Below are positions 10,701 through 21,100 of a DNA stretch of 64,000 nucleotides, piece by piece. Within the stretch, counting starts at the first letter, position 1. The number at the start of each line of letters is the position of its first letter. The stretch comes from Cloeon dipterum. Lineage: Eukaryota; Arthropoda; Insecta; Ephemeroptera; Baetidae. The notes beneath the pieces were generated by a model. That model did no database searches. It saw only the letters and a program-made list of their open reading frames with translations, and was not told the DNA's origin. Location of the stretch: positions 9,290,501-9,354,500 of the forward strand of contig NC_088787.1 of assembly GCF_949628265.1 (NCBI RefSeq), in the 5' to 3' direction. A program made the translations under genes and the position numbers.

Positions 10701-13403
10701 AAATCTGTTCAGCGAGTCACCAAAAAAACCGTGAAAAACTATTTATTTAAAAAAAATATTTTCCAACGATTCTACGGCGAATGGCTGGACTGATTTTGGT
10801 TTTCAGCACGCCAAAAGAAAGCATATTAAGCGAAGAATGCACCGTAGCAGGATTTAGACTGAAATCACAGCGTAAAGTGCCTTAATATTAAATTTATTGC
10901 GAAAGTATTCGGTGGCGCCATCTGTTGGAGGCTTCGAACACTAAGAGTTTCTACAACTGGTGAATTACTTGTAAAACTGAAGATAGGAAAAAAATTGAAT
11001 TCATTTTTCAGCCAAGTACAAACTGGTCTGAAAAAATTCACGTGGAAAAAATTCAATCACGCAAATTTTTTAATTTGGAACTAATAATGGAATCAATTGG
11101 GAATTATTTCATTTTAAAATTTCGCTTAGGTTCTCAGCTAAATACAGAAATCCATTTCGTCTTAATTTAATTTAAATTTCTCTTTTTAAAGAATTTTGTC
11201 TTTCATTGCCAACTGCCATTTAATTCGTTCATATTTGTCTTTACATTTTGAATTAAAAAAAACCACTGCATCTATTTCCCAGGTGTCGGAGTTTGAAGTG
11301 GGAGGGCCTCACTGTCCGCCGTCCGTGAGTCCGGTGTCCAAGGGGCTGTGCAGCGTGCAGAAGTGCTACGCGCACGCCGAGTGCCAGGGCAACGGCCGGC
11401 TGTGTTGCTACAACGGCTGCGTCTACTCGTGCATGCTCAAGATGCTTCCGCCCTTAGGTAAGAAATTAATGCACTTGTATGGCGCTAAGAGCTTTTGCAA
11501 CTTTGAACTGCTCTCAATTGTTTCCATTCCGCAGTTTTCGACTGGATCGATGAGGACTCACAGGAGGAGCATGGAACAAACGGTAACAAAATATATTAAA
11601 ATGTAGAGTATAATTAAAATCACATAACATTTGACCTAAAATAATAAGTGATTTTATTTTAATTAGTTCATTTTTTATATTTATAATTATACATTTTTAT
11701 AGCATTTTGAATTTTACCTTAAATGATTAATTTTTTACAGCTGAATATCTATCTATAAATCATACAAGTACTTTTTGCGATTGTATACTCAAGCAGAACT
11801 AGAAAAATTCAATCTTCGCCTGTGATGAAAACATTAAAAAGAGATTTGAGTAAATGCAATTATTAAGTTCAACCTTATTAGTAACAAATTGGTCTGCGTC
11901 TGTAATTTTTGCAAAACGATATAAATGAAGCACGATACTCCACTGCCATATTGAAGCAATTTAAAAGAAGGAAAAATAAAAGCCTTGCTAATAAAGTTTT
12001 TTTTACAGAAACGATGGCCGAAGAGACTTGGAGTGCGTCTCACCAGCAGAGCTCTTCGGAGGAAGAAAAGGACGAGGAAACCGAGCAGGAAAAAGCCGAG
12101 GCAATCGCACCTGGACACGTAGTCGCGCTTCCTGAAGGGTGCGTCCTGACGCAGAAGGACTTTGAACTGCTGCTTGTCTTCCAGCAAAAGGAATACGTCG
12201 AAAAATGGTAAAACATCCCATAAGAAATTTGCGAAACTCCTAAATTTATATGATTGGTGTTAAATTCTATTGATTTGTATAGAAAATAGGAAAACAAATA
12301 TTTGGAAAACAAATATTACGTGCCGGTTGCAGATTTGTCCTTGCTCAAGGATGGAATAATTTTCAAATATACAAAAGGAAAGTCTAATTCATCATTATAT
12401 TTGCAAAAGCCCCTTGGTGTTCGAAGCCGCCTACTTCCTATTTTAATGAGCTTCCGTTGCGATTTAAGGCTCAATTTCTTTTCATGTGCTCCGAAAAAAA
12501 ATCAGTCCAGCCAATCAACGCATAAAAACGTCAGCAAAGATTTTTAATTTCAATTTTTTTATATATTCACGTTTCTACGGCGCAAGGGCTGAATGCTCAG
12601 CAGCAGGATTGAGTCCAAAATCGCAACGGAAGGGGCCTTATAATCTGAAGTATACGGTGGTGCTACCTGTTGTGGGCTTCAAAAGCTAAAAGTAGCTTTC
12701 GCAAATAATGGTGAACTGCTGACAGGTTTTTTCTAAATTGTAATGTATTTCTAAATTTCATCTAGCAAAAAAATTTGATGGAGAAAAATACAGTTAACAT
12801 TCAACAACATATTATCAAAAATAAATTTAATGACGAAATGGAATCAGCAGTCTAATCTATATTGTAAATTTAAAATTGGGTATGATTATTTGTTGCAAAT
12901 TTCAAGACTGGTTGCTTAAACGTTTTGTCCATTTGAACTTTTAAATTTTTTGCCCTCCGTTCTCATCGTTCATATCTTTTTGATAGCCCTTTTTGCCCCC
13001 TTTTCTTAATATTCCTTACAATTTTAGAATAAAACCATCCACTGACAAGAAAAGCCAATTTTTAGAAAAAAAATTAAAATAAAACAGCTTAAGTTCCTAA
13101 TGCATTCTGTTTGGCTGCTCGTATTTTTATTTAAATTCTTTTCCCATACCAGAATTAAAAAAAAAACAGATTTTATCTGAGGGAATAGTTTTAACAAAAA
13201 TGCTGACTATCAAATTAGTTTGTTAATCATCAATTTCATATATTTATACAAGAGAAGAAAGAAATTCATTGAATAGGATTTCAAGACAAAACATAATTCC
13301 ACTGTTCTCATTTTTTTCCTGTCGCAATTTCAGTTATTGCAAGGACGGCGAAGTGTTTTGCAAAGTGCACGGGTCGGGCAAGAAGAAGGCGACAACGACG
13401 TGA
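4731..13403 (+). CDS. WFDC1: WFDC1-like secreted WAP four-disulfide core protein
   Basis: The exons are 4731-4829, 11283-11457, 11535-11582, 12009-12207 and 13334-13403. All phases agree, giving 196 aa (human WFDC1 is about 220). Residues 1-19 are a signal peptide (leucine/alanine run). Residues 44-83 form a WAP domain with all eight cysteines (44, 56, 61, 67, 74, 75, 79, 83), including the CCYNGC signature. It is followed by PPLVFDWID, which matches the PPPVLDWL stretch after the WAP domain of vertebrate WFDC1 and makes this assignment better than a generic WAP protein. A Ser/Glu-rich acidic linker follows. The last exon gives CYCKDGEVFC, a CxC..G...C pattern like a VWC core, then a lysine-rich tail. 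WAP proteins are extracellular and often inhibit proteases; the role here is inferred only. The large first intron (6.45 kb) holds islands and transposons. Confidence 0.82.
6431..6840. mobile_element. Foldback MITE, family C copy 1
   Basis: Two arms of about 190 bp are inverted copies of each other around a short centre. The outer ends read GAACGTCTTTGACGACG and CGTCAAAGACGGTC. Inside each arm are a TCGATT...GAGGGTC block, a GCGACGTGCGTAGCACAAG block and TGCGCATGCGT (6,593-6,603, mirrored at 6,670-6,680). TTAA follows the right end. Copies occur at 28,321 and 44,958. There is no coding sequence; antisense frames through it are artefacts. Confidence 0.8.
8503..8670 (-). mobile_element. hAT-like MITE, family A copy 2 (partial)
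   Basis: This is the inverted orientation of family A, truncated at its left side. It starts at the GTGACATAATTTGCA segment and runs through the GGATCGTAAAAACAAACTC and CGCCATCTTGGATCTGCG blocks to the terminal GGGCCCCCGCTG. The first third of the element is missing. Confidence 0.75.
10058..10491 (+). mobile_element. TTAA-flanked MITE, family D copy 1
   Basis: The terminal inverted repeats are AGTGGAATGATACTGG and CCAGTATCATTCCTCT, with TTAA directly outside both ends (10,054-10,057 and 10,492-10,495). Insertion at TTAA is a hallmark of piggyBac-type transposition; the assignment is inferred. A near full-length copy lies inverted at 42,336-42,772. No transposase is encoded. Confidence 0.7.
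10538..10960. mobile_element. Foldback MITE, family B copy 1
   Basis: Long imperfect inverted repeats begin CCAGTTGCATAAA and end CTACAACTGG. Each arm contains GTGTTCAAAGCCACC, then CCAACAGATGGCGCC (10,570-10,584, mirrored at 10,914-10,928), then a block matching TTTCAGACTCAATCCTGCC. The middle contains GATTCTACGGCGAATGGCTG. Related copies lie at 12,400, 25,476, 36,963 and 47,726. The target duplication is not clear. Confidence 0.78.
12400..12712. mobile_element. Foldback MITE, family B copy 2 (diverged)
   Basis: A shorter, diverged family-B copy sits in the last intron of the WFDC1-like gene. The left arm has CCTTGGTGTTCGAAGCCGCC, the centre TTCTACGGCGCAAGGGCTGA, and the right arm TACGGTGGTGCTACCTGTTG. 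The AGATGGCGCC core is mutated in both arms. Confidence 0.65.
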
Positions 13404-14690
13404 CACGCGAGAGCGATTGTCGCCGCCGCGCAGCCCCAGCAGACTGATGAGAAAAAGAAGCCATTAAAAGAAGTGCGTGCGTCCCTTGATATACATAATA
13501 TACAGCAAACGCAGGAATGAGGCGGAATGGAAATGAACAACGTCGGCACGGGAAACACATACGTTTCGAGGAAAAAAGAAATGAGTCAACCGCGCGCCGG
13601 CCCATCTGGTTTCCATCACTATCGCGCTGGAAATTGATAAAATACTGTCACGATCACGCACTTGTTTCAATGGTTAAAACATGTGGAAGATATTTTTTAA
13701 AATTAATTTAAAAATATGCCTCGCACTCAGGATTTATTTCTAAATTTTTTGTACCGTCAAAAATTAGTTTTAATTTTGTTAGATTTTGAAATAAAAAATA
13801 TTTTCGCCAGGACGCGATTTGTTTTGTTTTTAATGGCACAAAATTAGACTTTAACCTCAATAGAAAAGTTGGGTAATGTCAAATTTCCCTCTGAGCTATT
13901 TTCCCCAATGTGTTCTTATTGTTAGTAGATTCGCACTCGAGTCACGTGCTTGCAAAACGGAATAGGAGAGGAGATAAGACGCACAGGCATTCATTATCCA
14001 GATTATATGTATTATGCGCATGGTGCGACTCCGCGGAAAAGGGGGAATGTAATTGGATTCTGATAAGCGCTCCTATTGGTTTCCTTTCTCGCACAAAGCA
14101 AATCAACTATAGCTCAAGGTGACGCTTTACGCGAGGGTGTTTATCAGTCTTAATATATACAGGATTTTAATTGAGTACACGCGATATAATCCTGGAATAA
14201 AAACGGAATGAATGTAAAATTAAAATAAAACCATGTTAAATTTAAGCTGTGATATTTATGATAGTAATTACTATTCAGGTTCTACTTATTTAAGCGGAAA
14301 TTTATGGAAATACTGATGCCTGGCTTAATTAAAAAAAAAATGAGAAAGAGCTGCTTAAGTTGGAACCGGTTATTTCGGAAATTTCCAATATTTTCCGAAA
14401 TTTTATCTCTCATTGCACTTGCAAAATTCTTTGAAAATTTCATTTTATGACCGTGATACAAGCAAATAGAAAATATTCACTTCCAAATAATTTTTCGCCA
14501 TTTTTCTAAGTCATATATTAACAAAAATAGTGCATTTTGAAGTTATTTTTCTCGTTTTATCATTTTTGCCATGCATTTGGACTCCTTTTAAAGAGTTTTT
14601 AACAGGCGAAAAGTGAAAGGAGCATTATTTAATTTAAATCAATGCTAAGCTTGAAATCTCAAATTACATATCTCCTCAAGCGCGTTAAAA
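13404..14690. other. Intergenic region, WFDC1-like to C9orf72
   Basis: It begins with the 3' untranslated sequence of the WFDC1-like gene. Candidate poly(A) signals are an ATTAAA about 60 bp after the stop and an AATAAA near 13,790; neither is decisive. A GC-richer block at 13,900-14,130 contains CACGTG. I see no gene. Confidence 0.45.
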
Positions 14691-15153
14691 TTATGTCGCA
14701 AAGTAATTCACGCTGGATGAGTTTAGAGAAGAAGTAGTGGTACTTCCTGCCCGCTACGCAACTCCGTTTCGACACCTCTGCTCGACCGAAAAAACCGGTA
14801 CCAATCGACAAACACACCAGTTATTTCATTCCATAAAGAATTTTTCAGCAAAGTAACAAAAAAACAAGCGAAATTAAGTAAAATCTCTTTAAGAAAGAAA
14901 TTCTCCGTTGAAGGATCCGAATATTAACAATGCTATAATTACATTTGAAAAAATAACCGGTATAAAGTCATATACCGGTATTGAATTCTGCTAAGCCCCG
15001 CCTTCTTTCCGTTTCGGCTGAAGAATGTAGAAAGCGAATCGAGCAACAACAACAACAGGAGTCACGCAGGTTCGGACGCAGAAACGGACTGTCCGAATTG
15101 TTGCCGTTGCCGGACAACGGTGACGCGACGACGCCTCGGCGTCGACGCTCACC
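14690..15153 (+). promoter_or_regulatory. Promoter and 5' leader of C9orf72
   Basis: A GC-rich segment precedes the C9orf72 start codon, with a CAA/CAG-type trinucleotide run near 15,045-15,058 and several CpGs. The sequence before the ATG is CGCTCACC, a good initiation context. An ACCGGT motif recurs at about 14,795, 14,955 and 14,975. The vertebrate G4C2 hexanucleotide repeat is not present. The exact start site cannot be read. Confidence 0.45.
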
Positions 15154-18100
15154 ATGAACGCACCCCTGCGCACGCTGGCCATGAGCGCCAACATCGCCAA
15201 CTCGGTCAACGCTGAGGTAAATAAATATAAAATTAATTCCTAACTGCCGTGTAAATTGCTGCTGCGCTATTGTTGCACTGCGGCACAGACGGAAAGGCGT
15301 TTTCACACGGTTTCTGATTTAATTTAACCATTTGTCAGGGAAAATTATTAGTTGTTGGCTGCCAGGATTTTTATTTGTTCCTTTGACCTTGACCAAGGTT
15401 CCTGGCAGGTTCCGTTCTAAATTATTTTGTGATAGACTTTATTTAAAAGGGCGCCGAGAGAGATAGAAAATTTATAATATTACCCTTTTTGGCCTTTCCC
15501 TTAATTTAAGAAAATCAGGCTGATTTTTTTTACATTTTTAAAATTATTAGTGTCATGGAGAAATAACAAATTTTCACATTTACATTCGGAGTGAGTAATT
15601 TCATTTATTTTTACTCATTCCAGATTTTATTATCAAATTTTTGGACAACTCTTTTATCAAAGTGGAAATAGTGTATCATGAAACATACACATACAACAAG
15701 GAAAAAACAAAATTTAATGTTTACGGTGGCGCTGGCCGCCACAATGTCAAGTTGAGCGATAACATAGAAGTTTATATAGCTCGACAAGGGCACAAATATT
15801 TAAAGGACGTAACGACAAAATATATTTAATATTTGAATGTAATCTAGCTAAGATAAAAAGCTATTATTGAAATTACCATTATTTTCATCACAAATATTCA
15901 GCAGTTTATTGACCGGTAGTTTTACAATGGACGTATTATTTGTTCTTAAATCAAAATTTCAAAGCCAGTTGGAATTTTAGAAGGAATGAGATTTTCGTGC
16001 TTCCCAATTGTTTTCCCTCTGAGAGATAAGGTTTTCCAGCATGAACCTGATTCGCAGCGTCGTCTTCCGCCCTTCCACTAGCTGAGCAACTCTCCCAAAT
16101 AATTCTCCCAGGTCCTGGTTGAAACAAGGATCAGATTTGGTCAGGTCGAAAGCAGTTCTACACAAACCTTTTCTCTTTCAAGGTCGCGGCCGGCAAAGGA
16201 AAGCACGACGCAGAAGCTTTCCAATGCTTCCTCCGTGCTTCGTCTCAAAAGCTCCTGGACACTGGAAAACAGAGAGTTCGGGTCCGCCAGGTGGCCGTTC
16301 AACCTGGAAATTCATTGATTCTTTAAAATTTCACTTCCAAATTCGAAATAGTCAGGGTCGTTTTTTCACAAATTTTCCGAAAAAAGTCCGGTTATACCCA
16401 GACTAAGATATTTAATTAAATTATAAACAAATTGATGACAAATTCCCAAGTTTTTCGGCTCAAATGGGAAAAAATATTTTGTATTCCAATACTGGTCACA
16501 TATATGACTTCTTTTTAAAGTGTTTTTTCTAGATAGCTTTAAAATTTTAAAGACTATAAATCATAAAAATCCCAAGCCCTGTAAAGCTCAAGAAAAAAAA
16601 AGACTTTGACCAAAAAATGTTTCACACCTTTAAATGATTTTAATATCAACGGGGGGCAGATATGGCGTCCGGTGGAGTATGGCGCGAAAAAACGGTCACG
16701 TGAAAATGCGCGAAAAGAACCAAGTTTTCTTCAATATTGTGAAATAATTTGCATTGCTTGTACTAATTGTGTCTTTTGGATCGTAAAAACAAACTCTTGA
16801 CACTCGTACGGCAATCCAAAGAGAGCTTTTTGTTTCTCACATTCACACGCTATTTTGGATGGAGCCAATTTTATCGCACATCTGGACCCCGCTGGTTAAA
16901 TATGAGAATCATTTAACCTTGTGAAAAATCCAAACAAGTGTCAATTGTAAATATTTTGAAGCCCTAGAGTTTTTACTGCCCATTCTCCGCACTTTGTCAA
17001 ACATTTTCCATAGTTAAATTATTATTTTTTTTTAAAAATGTAGATAAATTTACCTATTGAAGCCTACGTATCGTCTCTTCATCAGTAAATACTGATCCTC
17101 CAGCTGGTTTTTCAACTCTTCCTTTCCCTCATTCCTAGCGTTGGCAATGTCCCTATGCAACCTTTCCCTCTCATCAAGGTATTTGGCTTCGTTTTGATTC
17201 TCAAACTCTCTCAGGCACAATGAGTTCACTTTGACCTTATTCTCGTCGAACCAAATTCGCTTGATAAATTTAGCGTAGAGTTCGCAAAAAGTAGGTTCGT
17301 TAACAGCCTGAAACAAACCAAGGTTCAGTATTTTATTTTCTCAATATCATAACGCTACCTTTTCAATCGCCATTTTGATCGTTGTGTCCAGCAAATCGTC
17401 AGATTTTAAGTGCAGCTCGTGAACTCGTGCAACCAGAATTTCAAACTTCTGCTCAGTGAGTTTATTCAGGATGCTCCTGAATTTGCTAACTAGTTTTTCG
17501 GTCTCAGTCTTAGGGGTTCGATCCAACACGCTGGGTTTCCACGGATTTTCTATTTCGTTGAGTTTGACACTGTGGTCAATCGTCAGCTTCCGGATCTGTC
17601 TAGTTGGATCAGACGACATCTTCAAAAAGAAAAAAAATATGAATGAAGGAAAATAAGGTTTAAGTTATCCACTGTGGGGTAATTTCTGGGGGGGGGGGAG
17701 GGTTAGAAGAAATACACCTGCATTTCATTTAACAAAGAGGCGACGTACCCTTATTTTCGGTAAAAACATATCGGGCAGTGGAGAACCTTCAAGAGAGAGA
17801 GAGAGAGAGAGAGTTCGGCAGACCGGGACGGGTGGCCGGCTAGGACGTCGTCGTCCGTTGACCGAAGTCCACTTTCTCACAGAGTCCTGAGTCCTCGCAG
17901 CACTTTCACCACACTTCACTTGCCAATTGCCCCAGAAAGAATCTCCCGTTATCTTTTCGCACCCCACGACATTCTCTCTCTCTCTCTCCATCAGGTTGTC
18001 CACGCCCTAGAGTCACTTTTAAAGACATATAATTGGTTAAAGTCACCCCCCACACACACTCCGAACTAAATCCCTAGAGTCAGCATAATAATATTTAGTT

Positions 18101-21100
18101 CATCTTACTCAACGTCTGGATTGTTTCCCGTGTTTTTGTTACACGAGACAACCCAGCCGCCAACATAAAGTGTGAACGGCGATGTCATCATAAGTGCGAT
18201 ACTTTTCCAAGTAATCGACTTATAATGACATTTGCCGTGGATGCTAAATCTTCTTTCAACAATAACTCTCCTCACATCCACGCAGGAAAATTAGGGCTTT
18301 TATTATTAACTAAAACAATTACGTAATGATGAAAAATGCAGATTGAAATTTGAATTCTAATGAAGTTCCTCAAATTTAAAAACAAATTTCAAACTGGGAA
18401 TTAAAAACAGACTTTATCCTTGTTGAAATTCAGAGCTATTTATTTAAATAACTCTACCAGTTTTGGCGAATCCAATCTGCCCTATTTTATGAGATAACAA
18501 ATAAAAATCAACAAAAAATTATACAAACAACAAACAAAAATAAAAATCTAAAAAATTGCAATGGGAACATTCTTGGTTAAATCAAATTACAACAAGTTAG
18601 TGCTTTTTAGCAAAAATCAAATTATCAGCTTGATTTTTGACAGCCGTAAAGGAGTCTGTAGAAAAAACAAGGCCAAGTTTTCTCGGCATTCAGAGAGAAT
18701 AAAGTGTCTCTCTGAAAAGAAATCAACGATCTTTGGACTCAAACCTTTGCTGCAGGGGGTTTGCTGTCCCTCACCTCCAGATTGTTGTTCTCTGGTGTCG
18801 CCAAGGCGGCTTTTTCGCAGACAAAAGGACGCCGCAGTACGTTGCCCCTGAACCAGCGGTTTGTACACAAGAAAACAGCTGGCTCGCCGGCCCCAGTGCT
18901 ACCTCGCGAGCCGTGCGCCGTGCGGCGTTGTCATTTATTTGTTCGATGAATCCGATCCCGAGCGCTGTTTTTGCTCGCGGCTGGCACCACTGGATTCCAG
19001 TTTTGCTTGATTCAAAATAATTAAAATTTTTTACAACAAACGAAAGAGCGTGATAATATTGATTATTATTTCCTTTTAATTTTTGAATTAATTTAAAAAA
19101 AAATTAGGAAGTTATTATTTATTTAATTTTTTTCATTAAAATAATATTGTTTTTTTATATTTCACGAATTAAATCACCACACAAGATTTAAATTATTTTT
19201 TAATTTATAGTGAACGCACAAGGTACTTACTTAGGCTAAAAAATATTTTATTCATATCCGGAGTTTTGATAATTAAAAGTAATTCAGCGTAGTCTAAATG
19301 AATACATGAATAGATCTTTCAAATTAATACTGTAAACATTTCTTTAAATCGATTGAAATTCGAAATTCTCCTTAATTCCAAACACAGGCAATACTAGCTT
19401 AAAATTGCTCCTATTTATTGCCATCTGCCTCTATACTTGCATCTACCAACAAAGGAAACTAATTTTCTATATAAAGATTGATAGCATTTTTCCTATTTAT
19501 AAATTATTAAAAATATCAGAGACAATAATAGAATGACCAAACGTATTCAATTTTTTTTTTATTTGAATTCAGACAATCTTTGAAAAAATAGTCATCAAAC
19601 AAAACTAATTCCGTCCTAAATCTCACAGGTGGGTCACCTGATCCGCGTGCCGTCGGACGGGTCCCAGGTGGCGCGGGAGCAGCCGCCGGACCTGCGGCTG
19701 GGCGACGGCGTCGAGGTTCTGGCCGAGCTGCCGCCCAACAGCCCGTTCCTCTTTCTGGTTCTGGCGCGCTGGGACGACGTGGTGGGGCCGCAGGCGCTGT
19801 TCGTGTGGCTGCCCAAGCTGCGGGGCGCGGCGCCGCACGCCAGCCTCAGCCGCCGCGTGATCTACGTCACAGGGCACGCCGTGACCTGCATGAGCGACAC
19901 CTTCGAGGTGGGCGCCTCCTCGCTCAGCGCCGTGCCGGACCTGGGCATCGCCTTCGTCGCCAGGCAGTTCCGCGACGACGCCGGCGAGGCCTACGCCATT
20001 GCTGCCGCCGCCGACCACGCCAAGCTCGATTTCCTCCACTCCAGATTCGCCCTGGTCCAGGACTGGCTGCAGCGTCTCGCAGACAAGATGGGCCCGCAGA
20101 TCCACCAGGTTTGTTTCCAGGCAGGGCTGCGAAAGATTCGCATTTTTTAAACTGCAGTGCGGTGGTATTTTTTTTTTAATTGTAACCTGTTTCTTGGAGG
20201 CAATGTTTACGCCAGAATTTTCATTAATTTTCTTAATTATTAGCTCGTGAAATTTTTTTTGGAGATATCGAGGCAGCAAATGGCAATTTAAAAGAAAAAT
20301 CTGCAAAGTAGAGGAAATTTTGACCACTCCGGCCGCAAGATTTTCACAGGAAATTTGGAATAAATTAATTTCTTGCGCACGGAATTGGTAAAAACCGTTA
20401 AAAATAAGTGGTGATAAAAAACGGGGGGTAAGCAGATGCAAACCTGTTTCCAGGGTTCGCCAATTTTGCAACGCACAAAAATACACCACTTTTTTATACA
20501 AGAAAAAAACATCTGGAAAAAACTACTATTTCTTTCTGAATTTTTCCGAATTTAGCTCCTAATAGGTCACATTTCGCGCCAAAGAAGGCTTTTTATACTG
20601 ATTTTGTACAAATCCCATATTTTGGTAATTCAATCATGAGAATTTTTATCTTCAATAAAAAAGCATGTATTGTTTTTTGGAAAAATGCGTTAAATTGCAG
20701 ACAAAAATCGCAATAAAACAGTTTTTTGCAATGCAGTGGGATTTTCCAAGGAATTTCTAAGCAAAAATCCATTTTTTCTCCCCAAATTTATTATTTTGTT
20801 AATTTTTATTTTGAATATGAACTAAAAATTTCAAATAATTTCAGTTTGAGGATGACGTTGTTCTGGGCAGCGATGTGACCCCTTACGTGCTCGACTTCAG
20901 TTACGCCGTGAGCACAATGAGAGAAGACAGTATTGAATTTTCGCCCCACCAAGAAGACTGGTATGGCAAGGACCTCTTCAAGTACCCTGCCATCGCTCAA
21001 GCCCTGACCTCACACCTCCAAACCTTCGGCCAGTCCGTGGTCATCGGGGACAACAGAGCTCTCGTCAACTCGGTGCGAAATTAATAAAATAAAATACGTA

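Larger units (their letters stand above)
4830..11282 (+). other. Intron 1 of the WFDC1-like gene
   Basis: This 6.45 kb intron has a GTAGGA donor and a TTTCCCAG acceptor. It contains GC-rich islands at about 5,495-5,945, 7,280-8,030 and 9,080-9,600 that may be enhancers, plus transposon copies C1, A2, D1 and B1. A stub of family B (AACAGATGGCACCACC) lies at about 6,391-6,412. Several open frames of 70-150 codons overlap the islands on both strands, but none has a domain or supporting splice structure, so none is called as a gene. Confidence 0.6.

Noticed and set aside
14968..15306. 112-codon minus-strand frame over C9orf72 exon 1
   Set aside because: Antisense of the GC-rich leader and first exon; no domain.
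15641..15829. 62-codon plus-strand frame in C9orf72 intron 1 with an acceptor-like TTCCAG before it
   Set aside because: The composition is protein-like, but there is no ATG (TTG), no partner exon and no family I know.
19623..20501. 292-codon minus-strand open frame
   Set aside because: It is the antisense shadow of C9orf72 exon 2, which is very GC-rich; the plus strand carries the conserved protein.
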